A DNA stretch of 64,000 nucleotides. Source: Cellulophaga sp. BC115SP. GTDB taxonomy: Bacteria > Bacteroidota > Bacteroidia > Cytophagales > Spirosomataceae. The stretch is taken from assembly GCF_009905545.1 (NCBI RefSeq), contig NZ_JAAALB010000002.1, positions 186,001 through 250,000 of the forward strand, written 5' to 3'. The notes under the pieces were generated by a model, which did no database searches, was not told the DNA's origin, and saw nothing but the letters and a program-made list of their open reading frames with translations. This document shows positions 1 through 7,987 of the stretch, one piece after another (within the stretch, counting starts at the first letter, position 1; each line of letters starts with the position of its first letter). A program made the position numbers and the translations under genes.

Positions 1-692
1 TTGCCTGGCACAATTCGGTCTACCAACGAATTACAGAAAGTTGTGGATACCTCTAACCAATCTAAAAAGTCCGTTTCTAAAGAATTCAAATGCGCTAATT
101 CCAATACGATTGATTCCAATTTTTTACCGTTATCAGGAATTAACTCTGTAGGCACAATCACCAAGCCTTTCGACTTGTCGCCATTAAATGCTTTATATCT
201 TTCATACAAAAACGCTAATAACTTTCCTGGGAATGACACAGGAGGTTGATTGTTATTAATATCGTCTTGCACTAATTGAATACCTACTTCGGTAGTATTT
301 GAAATGACAATTTGCATTTCAGGATTGTGCGCACATTCCAACACCTTTTTCCAATCTGATTGTGCTGAAATCACACGGCTAATAGCCGAACTCAAAGTGT
401 ATGACTCGATTTGTTCTCCTGCTTGTACCCCGCGCTCACAAATCGTGTATAAGCTATCTTGTTGGTCAAACTCATCGGATGCCCCTGATGTAGATTTTAC
501 CACCACAATGCGCCCGTTAAAAACGCCTTGCTTGTTGGCTTTGTCAATAAAATAATCTGGTAACCCACGGAGCAATACTCCTGTACCAAATTGCAATACC
601 TTTTCTGGAAGATTGAGGTCGTTAAGGTTTGGTAAATTCACCGCACATTGAGGCACAATTGAATCCAATTGTGAAAATGAAATATCTTTCAT
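1..692 (-). CDS. uxaB: Tagaturonate reductase (altronate oxidoreductase), partial at left edge
   Basis: NAD-dependent reduction of D-tagaturonate to D-altronate, the second step of intracellular galacturonate breakdown after UxaC. Reading the minus strand from an ATG at 692 gives an uninterrupted frame to the window edge (about 230 codons; the C-terminal half lies outside). It opens with MKDISFSQLD and soon carries LQFGTGVLLRGLPDYFIDKA followed by GRIVVVKST, the N-terminal nucleotide-binding signature of the mannitol dehydrogenase/UxaB family, and later VIVPTELIPDNG, also typical of UxaB. It lies downstream of, and codirectional with, two secreted pectin-degrading enzymes, which fits use of the galacturonate they release. 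It has its own 570-bp leader containing a 26-bp motif shared with the lacI upstream region, so it is probably controlled by that regulator. Family assignment is firm; the specific substrate within the family is inferred from motif and context. Confidence 0.88.
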   Translation of the reverse strand, partial: MKDISFSQLDSIVPQCAVNLPNLNDLNLPEKVLQFGTGVLLRGLPDYFIDKANKQGVFNGRIVVVKSTSGASDEFDQQDSLYTICERGVQAGEQIESYTLSSAISRVISAQSDWKKVLECAHNPEMQIVISNTTEVGIQLVQDDINNNQPPVSFPGKLLAFLYERYKAFNGDKSKGLVIVPTELIPDNGKKLESIVLELAHLNSLETDFLDWLEVSTTFCNSLVDRIVPG

Positions 693-823
693 AGCAGTCG
701 TTTTATTCAAGAGGCGTTATGCCCAAAAATGATATTATTCTAAGGATACGTTTAAAACTCTGTAGTTTTGTAAAATAAGTTTATATCAAATGTTTAGCAC
801 CTGCAAGCGAATATGAGAATGTT

Positions 824-849
824 TTTACGCAATCGTTTTCGGCATCGTT
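824..849. promoter_or_regulatory. Candidate LacI-family operator, copy 1 (uxaB upstream)
   Basis: A 26-bp sequence beginning TTTACGCAATCGTT and ending CGTT matches 6051-6076 at 24 of 26 positions. It ends about 132 bp upstream of the uxaB start. The second copy lies a similar distance upstream of the lacI start. Role as the binding site of the neighbouring LacI regulator is inferred. Confidence 0.55.
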
Positions 850-959
850 CCCGAAAATTATTCCCTCCGTCAATTTTCCATGACTTAGAGATATTACACT
901 TAATCGTTCAGAAATTAGAATTTGTATTTTTTAAAGAATAGAAACTGTTGGAGTTTTTT

Positions 960-1039
960 GAGTGATGAGTTCTGAGTGAGGAGTTTTGAGTAGTAATGTT
1001 AAGTAATTCTCAATATTCATATTCACAACTCAGCACTGG
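960..1039. repeat. Heptad array with inverted counterpart (GAGTNNT type)
   Basis: Five successive 7-bp units of form GAGTNNN occupy 960-994 (for example GAGTGAT then GAGTTCT). Complementary-type heptads (ATTCACA, ACTCAGC) follow at 1006-1039. The two could pair into an imperfect hairpin. No coding sequence is seen here. Confidence 0.6.
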
Positions 1040-1071
1040 AACAATGCGAAGGACTCTAAAACTGTCTATTT

Positions 1072-1217
1072 CGGATATCGGATGTGGGATTTTGGAAGTG
1101 TAATTGTCTATTTTTGTAAAAAATAAAGGTATTTTAATTTATTTCCGAAATCAGAAATCCAAAATCCGCAATTGTTGGAAATCCTCACTCACAATTCAAA
1201 ATTCACAACTCTGAACT
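1072..1217. repeat. CGGATAT-type heptad hairpin plus a second TCA-type heptad array
   Basis: Four 7-bp units at 1072-1099 (CGGATAT, CGGATGT, GGGATTT, TGGAAGT) are answered by inverted units at 1143-1170 (TTCCGAA, ATCAGAA and so on). Five more heptads of the type CACAATT follow at 1183-1217. The first pair is nearly identical to 56408-56481. The 693-1261 gap therefore holds an operator, two heptad systems and the GH105 terminator, and no gene. Confidence 0.65.
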
Positions 1218-1218
1218 C

Positions 1219-1255
1219 AAAAAAAAGGCGGTAGTAAGATATTCTCACCACCGCC
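1219..1255 (-). terminator. Intrinsic terminator of the GH105 gene
   Basis: On the minus strand an 8-bp stem (GGCGGTGG paired with CTACCGCC, one G-T pair) is followed by a run of eight Ts. It starts seven bases after the GH105 stop codon. Confidence 0.8.
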
Positions 1256-1261
1256 CTTGAC

Positions 1262-3190
1262 TTACTTTTTAATGGTGGCTTGTTTTAGAAGCCATTCTGT
1301 TAGGTATTTAGCAGCTTTAAAGTTTTCGTATTGCAAAGGAAGACGTTTGCCATTGAGGTATTCGTTGTAAATCCAAGGGTCACCAAGGACAAATACTGTA
1401 CCTTTACCAACTTTGGCTGTTGCCATGATTACATCGCCACCTTCTTCCAAGATCGGTTTTGCTGGTGCTTTTGTTTCTAGGGTTACCAATTCTTTTACAT
1501 AAATTTTCTTCACATCCTTGAAAATTGGATGATTATTGAATTCAAATTTACCTTGCTCAAATTGATCATTTTTCACCATATTGCGGTTTTTATTGGTAAA
1601 ACTAATACCAAACGCCTTCGTCAATTGATTGAAATGCTTGATTTCAGCATTAGATGTATCATTGGCCAACAAAACCAATACACCACCTGCTTTTACCCAG
1701 TCAGAAATAACTTTTACGTCCTTCTCCTCAACATAGTTTGGTGCTGGAGTTTCTTTTGGCGTATCTGGGTCAACAATAATAAATACGCTCGCATTTTTCA
1801 AATTCTGAGCACTTGGCGCTTCTTCTAAAGTACCTAATTTAGCTCCATATTCATTGAAAACTTTCCCCCAAAGCGAGTATCCTGAATCCTTACGGTCGTA
1901 CCAAGTATAGTGATAGGTTTCTTTTTCACCAGTAAAACCTTTGCGATATTCACGGTTGAAGAAGTTATCTAACATAACTGTTTTACCCTTGCCAATCGAC
2001 AAGGTAGGGAATGTTTCCATCTCAACACTTGCCATGATGAATGGGCCAACACCTTTTAAATCATCCTGACGGATTTTTTCACTTAAGTAATATTCGTAGC
2101 TACCATCGCGGTAAGGAGTACCTCCCAAACCAGAAACCTGTACAGTCTTTTCTAAGTGAATCAAACCATTGGCATCTGTAGAAATAAAGTTTTTCAAAAT
2201 ACCTTTATAGCCTTTTTGTGCCGCAACCATATAGGCTGGACTTAAATATCCTAAACGAACGCCTTTCACAATCGAATACACAAACATCGAAGAACCAGAA
2301 GCTTCAAGGTAGTTGCCTTTACCACCGATTTTGTCAGTTACTTGATACCAACAGCCCTCTTTAGGGTCTTGATACTTGATAACGGCTGGAATGATACGTT
2401 GTAAAATAGCTACTAACTCACCACGACGTGGGTGGTTGGCAGGAATATAATCCAAAACGTCTACTAATGCCATTGTGTACCAACCAATTGCACGGCTCCA
2501 GAAGTTCGGAGACTTACCTGTTTTAGGGTCTGACCACTTCTGCTCACGGCTTTCGTCCCATCCGTGATACAACAAACCTGTCTTATCGTCACGACCATTT
2601 TTTTCCATCCAAACAAACTGATTGATGATATCATCAAAGTTTTTGGAAGGACCAAACATTGCCGTATATTCTGCATAGAAAGGCTCAGCCATGTATAATC
2701 CATCCAACCACATTTGGTTTGGATAGCGTTTTTTGTGCCAAAAACCACCTTCTTTAGTACGAGGTTGTTCTTTCAACTGCTTCATTAAATTATCCGCAGC
2801 TAAGCGATATTTTTCTTTACTAGTTTCATGATACAAAGTCAACAATAAACGACCAGGCGTAATCATGTCAAGGTTGTAATCGTCGATTTTATAGGTACGG
2901 ATATTACCTTTGTCGTCTACAAACTGGTCAACTACTTGCTTGATATAACGGAAATATTTAGCATCGCCTGTATGATACCAAACATTTTCGAGTGACTTCA
3001 TCATCAAGCCCATTTCGTATTCCCAATGAGCGTTTTTCTTTTCAGCACTGTAAGTAATGGTATCCTTGTGAACGGTTAGCATGGTATTTGCCATTCGTTC
3101 TGACCAAGGCAACGACTGCTGTACTTGAGCAAAAGCCGAATTCGCCATCAATGCGCAAACTGTCAATATTTTTGCAGTTGTCTTGAACAT
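1262..3190 (-). CDS. Secreted unsaturated rhamnogalacturonyl hydrolase, GH105 (YteR-like), with C-terminal extra domain
   Basis: Predicted to remove the 4,5-unsaturated galacturonyl residue from the ends of pectin (rhamnogalacturonan) oligosaccharides. A signal peptide (residues 1-22, ending NSAFAQ) points to export. Residues about 30-390 form the GH105 (alpha/alpha)6 barrel; the motif WLDGLYMAEPF with Asp163 matches the catalytic aspartate region of YteR, and GSYEYYLSE is also typical. Residues about 400-642 form a second domain, ending GDPWIYNEYLNGKRLPLQYE, that resembles the alpha/beta domain attached to many Bacteroidota GH105 enzymes and is not needed in the 370-residue Bacillus enzymes. 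It lies 130 bp downstream of the CE12-GH28 gene on the same strand, so they may be cotranscribed, and ends at its own terminator. Family firm, exact linkage specificity inferred. Confidence 0.9.
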   Translation of the reverse strand: MFKTTAKILTVCALMANSAFAQVQQSLPWSERMANTMLTVHKDTITYSAEKKNAHWEYEMGLMMKSLENVWYHTGDAKYFRYIKQVVDQFVDDKGNIRTYKIDDYNLDMITPGRLLLTLYHETSKEKYRLAADNLMKQLKEQPRTKEGGFWHKKRYPNQMWLDGLYMAEPFYAEYTAMFGPSKNFDDIINQFVWMEKNGRDDKTGLLYHGWDESREQKWSDPKTGKSPNFWSRAIGWYTMALVDVLDYIPANHPRRGELVAILQRIIPAVIKYQDPKEGCWYQVTDKIGGKGNYLEASGSSMFVYSIVKGVRLGYLSPAYMVAAQKGYKGILKNFISTDANGLIHLEKTVQVSGLGGTPYRDGSYEYYLSEKIRQDDLKGVGPFIMASVEMETFPTLSIGKGKTVMLDNFFNREYRKGFTGEKETYHYTWYDRKDSGYSLWGKVFNEYGAKLGTLEEAPSAQNLKNASVFIIVDPDTPKETPAPNYVEEKDVKVISDWVKAGGVLVLLANDTSNAEIKHFNQLTKAFGISFTNKNRNMVKNDQFEQGKFEFNNHPIFKDVKKIYVKELVTLETKAPAKPILEEGGDVIMATAKVGKGTVFVLGDPWIYNEYLNGKRLPLQYENFKAAKYLTEWLLKQATIKK

Positions 3191-3320
3191 AGGTTTTGTT
3201 TTTTGAATGTTTTAGAATGTTTTGAGAGATACGCTCTTTTAAAATTTTATGACTTTAGTTTCCATAAAGAGCACCTTTTCAATTCAGGATACTCTTTATG
3301 AGATTATGTCACGAAGTTAC

Positions 3321-5663
3321 TTACTTCTTCAAAAGAACACTTGAAGGCACTTTTTCTCCAAGTTCAACGTCTTTTTTTGCTTGCTTGGTATCTGTATTAA
3401 CCAAACGAACACTTTTGTTACGTTCTCCCGTTATTTTCAGTAATAAGTCAGTCGAAGCACCTTTATACTGAATATTGTCTAAGGTAATTTGTTGTCCATT
3501 CTGAATTTGTATCGTCGTGGCATCCTTAGAAAGAATACTTACATTTTTGAGATTGATATTCTCAGCTTCTGTGCAAATCATTCCTTTATCAGATTCCAAA
3601 ATCGCATCTTCTAACCAAACATTCTTGATAGGCATTTCAGGCAAACCTCTAATAAACAACGCCTTTTCGGCACCACGACATACGATATTTTTCATGTAGA
3701 AATCCTTGAAAAGTGGCGTTCCTGCACTAACTGGCTCAAATTTGATTTCAGGAATATCTGTCTTCTCGCCATACACAGGCACTGGATCTTTGGCAGCGTA
3801 ATACATATCAAACAAAATTGCTTCGCCAGGGATATTGGTCATTCCAATGTCGCTGATATAAATATTTTCCACTACTCCTCCACGACCACGTGCCGACTTG
3901 AAACGTAACCCAATGTCCGTTCCCATAAAGGTACAGTTGTTGACAAACATATTTTTGACACCGCCAGACATCTCGCTACCGATCACGAAACCGCCGTGTG
4001 CATGATATACAAAGCAATTATTAATCAATACATTCTCGGTAGGCACACCACGTTTACGACCTTCCTCATCACGACCAGATTTGATACAGATACCATCGTC
4101 GCCCACATCAAATGTACAATCTTCAATCAAAGCGTTTTTACAAGATTCCAAATCTATTCCATCTCCATTTTGTGCATACCAAGGGTTTTTAGCTTTCACG
4201 CCCTTCAAAGTAATATTGTCACACAACAATGGGTGCAAACACCAAGCTGGTGAATTTTGGAAAGTAATCCCTTCTAGCAATACATTTGAACAACGTGTGA
4301 GTGACAACATATTTGGACGAAGGAAGTCTTTGATATATTCAAAATCTTTTACCTCTTTTCCATCTTTCAATACGCCTGGCAGTTGAACCGTAGAACCCAA
4401 ATATGATTTCTGACTTGGATACCAGTTATTTTTGTCAGGACTCAACAAACCACCTGATGCAATGAGTTTTTCCCAAGCACCTTGGGTCATTTTTGAACGT
4501 TTTACTGGACGCCACGCATCGCCTGCACCATCCAAAACACCAAAACCTGTAATGGCTACATTTTCCAAATCTATTCCATAAACTGGTGCTTGACAACGAG
4601 CAGCAGTTAAGCCTTCGTAAGTAGTACGAATCAAATCAAAGTCTTCAAATCGATTACTAAATTGAATCAAGGCACCTTTACGCAAATGCAAATTAACATT
4701 GCTCTTCATAACGATTGAACCCGTCAACCAAACTCCTGATGGTACGATTACGGTACCTCCACCTGCTTCGCTACAAGTAACAATAGCCTTATTGATTGCT
4801 TTGGTGTTTAGCGTTTGTCCATCTGCTACCGCGCCGAAGTTGACAATATTAAAAGTATCTTTCTTGAAAACAGGTGTCGAAACCTTTGGCAATTCGTAAA
4901 CAAATTTGGTAGGATATACAGACTTTTTGAAATACGATTTCAGTGGTAAACCTAAAGACGCCATATCTTCACAAACCAAGCTAGCCATTATTTCAGCACC
5001 GTATCTAGAGAAATGTGTATCGTCAGAAGCACCGTCTTTATAACGAGCATATACATTTTTAGGATAATGTAAGAAAAGTTTCTTTGACCCAGCTACACCA
5101 TGTTGTTCGATCACTTTTTGCGATTTTTGGTGTAAATCAATCATCGGTACTTTCAACTCTTTTGCCAAAGCTTTTACCACATCAGGGTAGTCTTGATGTT
5201 GGTCCACAAACTTACCACCTTCATCAAATTTGCGGCGCATCACAGGTGTAATCAACACAGGGTTGCCACCTTTAGCACGAGTATCGTTGACAAATCGAGT
5301 TAAGTTTTGCTTGTAAAGTGTTTGCGAAGGTGCCGAACGAGTCGTATCGTTCACTTTTTGATCATTATGACCAAACTGAATCAAAACCCAGTCACCTTTT
5401 TTTACCTTGTCTATTACCGTTTTCCAACGACCTTCGTTGATAAAGCTTTTAGTACTACGACCATTTACGGCATGATTTTCAATTTTGATTTCATTCGTAA
5501 AAAATTCTGGTAAAACCATTCCCCAGCCTGTTTCTGGCGCAGCGTTTGCCGCCTTATCAGCCATGGTTGAGTCTCCACACAAAAAAATAGTAGTACGAGT
5601 ATCTTCGAGCTTAAAGCTGAATATGGTAAGAAGAGTGAAGGTAAATAAAAGGACTTTTTTCAT
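3321..5663 (-). CDS. CE12 rhamnogalacturonan acetylesterase fused to GH28 polygalacturonase
   Basis: One 780-residue secreted protein with two pectin-active domains. After a hydrophobic signal (residues 1-17) comes an SGNH esterase (about 22-245): block I GDSTMADK with Ser32, block II NGRSTKSF, block III GHNDQK with Asn100, and block V DDTH with His217, the arrangement of the CE12 family that removes acetyl groups from rhamnogalacturonan. Residues about 268-740 form a right-handed beta-helix of family GH28: NIVNFGAVADG at its start, then NGDGID, GDDGICIKSG, HGGFVIGSEMSGG and RFKSARGRGG, carrying the expected catalytic aspartates and the Arg-x-Lys site. Deacetylation and backbone cleavage are thus coupled in one chain. 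It is the first gene of the minus-strand pectin group and is divergent from lacI. Fusion seen directly; substrate preference (homogalacturonan or rhamnogalacturonan) not determinable. Confidence 0.92.
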   Translation of the reverse strand: MKKVLLFTFTLLTIFSFKLEDTRTTIFLCGDSTMADKAANAAPETGWGMVLPEFFTNEIKIENHAVNGRSTKSFINEGRWKTVIDKVKKGDWVLIQFGHNDQKVNDTTRSAPSQTLYKQNLTRFVNDTRAKGGNPVLITPVMRRKFDEGGKFVDQHQDYPDVVKALAKELKVPMIDLHQKSQKVIEQHGVAGSKKLFLHYPKNVYARYKDGASDDTHFSRYGAEIMASLVCEDMASLGLPLKSYFKKSVYPTKFVYELPKVSTPVFKKDTFNIVNFGAVADGQTLNTKAINKAIVTCSEAGGGTVIVPSGVWLTGSIVMKSNVNLHLRKGALIQFSNRFEDFDLIRTTYEGLTAARCQAPVYGIDLENVAITGFGVLDGAGDAWRPVKRSKMTQGAWEKLIASGGLLSPDKNNWYPSQKSYLGSTVQLPGVLKDGKEVKDFEYIKDFLRPNMLSLTRCSNVLLEGITFQNSPAWCLHPLLCDNITLKGVKAKNPWYAQNGDGIDLESCKNALIEDCTFDVGDDGICIKSGRDEEGRKRGVPTENVLINNCFVYHAHGGFVIGSEMSGGVKNMFVNNCTFMGTDIGLRFKSARGRGGVVENIYISDIGMTNIPGEAILFDMYYAAKDPVPVYGEKTDIPEIKFEPVSAGTPLFKDFYMKNIVCRGAEKALFIRGLPEMPIKNVWLEDAILESDKGMICTEAENINLKNVSILSKDATTIQIQNGQQITLDNIQYKGASTDLLLKITGERNKSVRLVNTDTKQAKKDVELGEKVPSSVLLKK

Positions 5664-5683
5664 TAGTTATTGTTTATTTGAAA

Positions 5684-5709
5684 CTCCTAATGGAGCTACC
5701 CCGAGGGGT
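5684..5709. repeat. Double mini-hairpin (CTCC-loop-GGAG, ACCCC-loop-GGGGT)
   Basis: Two adjacent short palindromes, CTCCTAATGGAG and ACCCCGAGGGGT, lie 21 bp upstream of the CE12-GH28 start. The layout is like REP-type intergenic elements. A 5'-UTR structural role for that gene is equally possible. Confidence 0.4.
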
Positions 5710-5783
5710 TCTTCTAGCAATTGAGTAATTATGTGATTAAGTGATACAAAATGCTTTTTCAGAAAATATTACTTCAAGATTTC

Positions 5784-5835
5784 AATCAGAAATACTGATT
5801 TCCCTTGGCTTTCTCCCTCCCAAAAGAAGGGAGAA
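5784..5835. repeat. Two intergenic hairpins in the CE12-GH28/lacI gap
   Basis: AATCAG and CTGATT pair across 5784-5800, and TTCTCCCT pairs with AGGGAGAA across 5811-5835. Together with 5684-5709 and the operator, they fill the 540-bp divergent gap, where no gene is seen. Function unknown. Confidence 0.35.
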
Positions 5836-6050
5836 GCTAGGTCAAGGTTTAGAGGGTTCAAACTATCTATCCAAAAACTAATTATACATACGATGGCTAT
5901 TAAGTTGTTCCGTAAAGAACACTGTATCTCTGAATATTTCTTTTTGACTTTTTCAGGGAAATAGTAGAAACAATTCTACTATATAGTTGCTGTAAGACGG
6001 TGTCAAGTTAGAATTGTCCAAATCTAAGGACAAATTTTTACAGGAAAATA

Positions 6051-6076
6051 TTTACGCAATCGTTGTCGGCAACGTT
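6051..6076. promoter_or_regulatory. Candidate LacI-family operator, copy 2 (divergent lacI / CE12-GH28 gap)
   Basis: Second copy of the 26-bp motif at 824-849. Within it, GGCAACGTTG reads almost the same on both strands, as LacI-type operators do, and GCAATCGTTGTC precedes it as a near-direct repeat. It ends 128 bp before the regulator start, a position suited to autoregulation and to control of the divergent pectinase gene. Confidence 0.55.
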
Positions 6077-6167
6077 GTCAAGCAGTCAGGAATTTTGATT
6101 TATTTAATAATATTTGGGATATTACCTTGAAAATCGTAGATTAGAATAGTTTTACAGAGAAGCAAGT

Positions 6168-6175
6168 TATCTTTG
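6168..6175 (+). promoter_or_regulatory. Candidate -7 box for lacI
   Basis: TATCTTTG fits the Bacteroidota -7 consensus TAnnTTTG and lies 30 bp upstream of the start. No clear TTTG -33 box was found at the usual distance. Confidence 0.4.
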
Positions 6176-6204
6176 TAGAAAATTGTACAAAAACAAGATT
6201 AGCT

Positions 6205-7227
6205 TTGGAAATCGCAACCATAAAAGATATTGCAAAGGCACTAAATTTGTCGACCTCCACTGTTTCGAGGGCGTTGAGGGGAAGTTATGAAATTAACCCC
6301 GAAACTAAGCGAATTGTATTGGAATGTGCCGAAAAACTGAACTATCGCCCCAACCCTATTGCCCTTAGCCTTAAAGAAAACCGTAGCCGTGCTATTGGTG
6401 TAGTTGTACCCGAAATTGACAATCCATTCTTTTCTCAAGCTATCAACGGCATCGAATCCATTGCATACAACCGTGGATACCATGTAGTAATTTTTCAAAG
6501 CCATGAGTCCTACGACCGTGAAGTAGTTAATATTCAACACCTTGCCTCACGTCGTGTCGATGGTGTTTTGATTTCGCTTTCTGGACAAACAACCCACGTT
6601 GAGCACCTGAAAGAATTACATAGCAAGGGTATGCCAATTGTATTTTTTGATAGATTTTCAGACGAAATCAATACCCATAAAGTTGTGGCAGATAACTATC
6701 AAGGTGCATTTGACGGGACCGAGCATTTGATAAAATCTGGCAAAAAGTACATTGCTCATTTGGCGGCTTCTCCTACGCTTTCAATCACTCGTGAGCGTAT
6801 CAGTGGCTACCAAGCAGCCTTAGAAAAGCACGGTATTCCTTACAACGAGGATTTTGTAAAATACTGTAATTTTAGCATTGAGGACATGGAAAAGGTGATT
6901 GATGAGCTTTTGTCACAACCCATTCTTCCTGACGCTATTTTTACGGTAAGCGACCGTCTAGCCATGGCATGTTTAAAGATTCTGAAAAAACGTAATATTC
7001 GTATTCCTGAAGATATGGCATTGATGGGCTTCACCAATTTGAAAGTAGCAGAATTACTTTCTCCATCTTTCACCTCGGTGATCCAACCAGCCTTAGAAAT
7101 GGGACAACGAGCAGCAGAATTGCTACTAGATATGGTAGAGAAGAAAAGCAAAAACCCTGTTTATCAAACGGTAAAACTTCCCACAGAGCTGATTATTAGA
7201 GATTCAACTAAAATAGTTACAGATTAA
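6205..7227 (+). CDS. LacI-family transcriptional regulator, probable pectin/galacturonate repressor
   Basis: Standard 340-residue LacI/GalR architecture: an N-terminal helix-turn-helix beginning IKDIAKALNLSTSTVSRALR (residues 6-25), the hinge region ALSLKENRSRAIGVVVPEID, and a periplasmic-binding-protein-like sugar-binding domain (about 65-330, with HLAASPTLSITRERISGYQAAL and DRLAMACLKIL). The start is a TTG codon; no ATG exists between an upstream stop and the helix-turn-helix, so this choice is nearly forced. It is divergent from the CE12-GH28 gene, and matching 26-bp motifs upstream of it and of uxaB suggest that it controls the island and itself. The ligand is not known; a galacturonate-pathway intermediate is a reasonable guess. 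A strong terminator follows. Confidence 0.9.
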   Translation: MEIATIKDIAKALNLSTSTVSRALRGSYEINPETKRIVLECAEKLNYRPNPIALSLKENRSRAIGVVVPEIDNPFFSQAINGIESIAYNRGYHVVIFQSHESYDREVVNIQHLASRRVDGVLISLSGQTTHVEHLKELHSKGMPIVFFDRFSDEINTHKVVADNYQGAFDGTEHLIKSGKKYIAHLAASPTLSITRERISGYQAALEKHGIPYNEDFVKYCNFSIEDMEKVIDELLSQPILPDAIFTVSDRLAMACLKILKKRNIRIPEDMALMGFTNLKVAELLSPSFTSVIQPALEMGQRAAELLLDMVEKKSKNPVYQTVKLPTELIIRDSTKIVTD

Positions 7228-7246
7228 TCTTTAGAAATTAATTACG

Positions 7247-7285
7247 AAGGGACAAAAGCATATACTTTGCTTTTGTCCCTTTTAA
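7247..7285 (+). terminator. Intrinsic terminator after lacI
   Basis: A perfect 14-bp stem (AAGGGACAAAAGCA with its complement) around a 7-nt loop is followed by Ts. It begins 20 bp after the lacI stop. Confidence 0.85.
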
Positions 7286-7427
7286 TTTTGCACCTGTTAT
7301 CGTGTTTTTATGAATATTTTTCATTTGATAAAGTAGAAAAAAAGAAACATCATCTTTCTTCGTTGAGTAACTATCAGAATCTAGTATTTATCCTATAGGC
7401 TATCAAAGCCCATTTTATCTAAACATC

Positions 7428-7862
7428 ATGAAAAAATTAAGCATCACACTTTTATTCTTAGTTATGGCTACATTGGGAAGTATTGCACAATCAAAAGATG
7501 AAAAAGCAGTAGCTGAGTCAGTTGAAAAATTGCGTTTGGCAATGATTGACCCAACCAAAGAAGCCCTAGAAAATATTGCTACCGAAGATTTATCGTATGG
7601 TCACTCAGGTGGTAAAATCGAAAACAAAGCGCAATTTGTAGAAGCTTTAGTGAGTGGTAAATCTGACTTCAAAACGATTCAATTGACAGACCAAACGATT
7701 AGTATTCATGGCAAAACGGCGATTGTTCGTCATAGTTTAGCTGCTGAAACATTGGATAGTGGTAAGGCAGGAAGCGTTAAACTTTTTATTTTGACTGTTT
7801 GGAGTAAAGAAAAAGGAGGTTGGAAATTACTCGCTCGTCAGGCAGTTAAAAATTTGAATTAA
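7428..7862 (+). CDS. Secreted NTF2-like (SnoaL/DUF4440-type) protein
   Basis: A 144-residue protein with a clear signal peptide (MKKLSITLLFLVMATLGSIA, cleaved before QSKDE). The rest fits the small alpha+beta NTF2-like fold of the DUF4440/nuclear transport factor 2 group: an N-terminal amphipathic helix (DEKAVAESVEKLRLAMIDP), LSYGHSGGKIENKAQFVEAL in the middle, and a C-terminal strand pair ending LTVWSKEKGGWKLLARQAV. Members of this group are typically periplasmic and range from ligand-binding to enzymatic, so no activity can be assigned. It is monocistronic, with a terminator on each side. Confidence 0.8.
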   Translation: MKKLSITLLFLVMATLGSIAQSKDEKAVAESVEKLRLAMIDPTKEALENIATEDLSYGHSGGKIENKAQFVEALVSGKSDFKTIQLTDQTISIHGKTAIVRHSLAAETLDSGKAGSVKLFILTVWSKEKGGWKLLARQAVKNLN

Positions 7863-7887
7863 AAACATTACTCGCCCATAGAATCTC

Positions 7888-7917
7888 AAGCCATGCCATC
7901 ACAAGCATGGCTTTTTT
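7888..7917 (+). terminator. Intrinsic terminator after the NTF2-like gene
   Basis: AAGCCATGC pairs with GCATGGCTT over an 8-nt loop and runs into six Ts. Confidence 0.85.
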
Positions 7918-7949
7918 AGTTTTGACTTAAGACTTTCCAAAAAATCGAG

Positions 7950-7957
7950 TAACTTTG
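7950..7957 (+). promoter_or_regulatory. Candidate -7 box for the beta-helix gene
   Basis: TAACTTTG fits TAnnTTTG and lies 31 bp upstream of the start at 7988. No well-placed -33 box is evident. Confidence 0.4.
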
Positions 7958-7987
7958 ATAAACTCATAATTATCAATAGCATACCTA

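Noticed and set aside
1-555. Plus-strand reading frames over the uxaB segment
   Set aside because: They lie opposite a convincing UxaB frame on the minus strand and have no family features.
960-1217. Possible CRISPR array
   Set aside because: Units are 7 bp, imperfect and contiguous, with no spacers and no cas genes in the window.
2464-2748. A second minus-strand frame inside the GH105 gene
   Set aside because: Out-of-frame shadow of the real gene; its residues show no independent family pattern.
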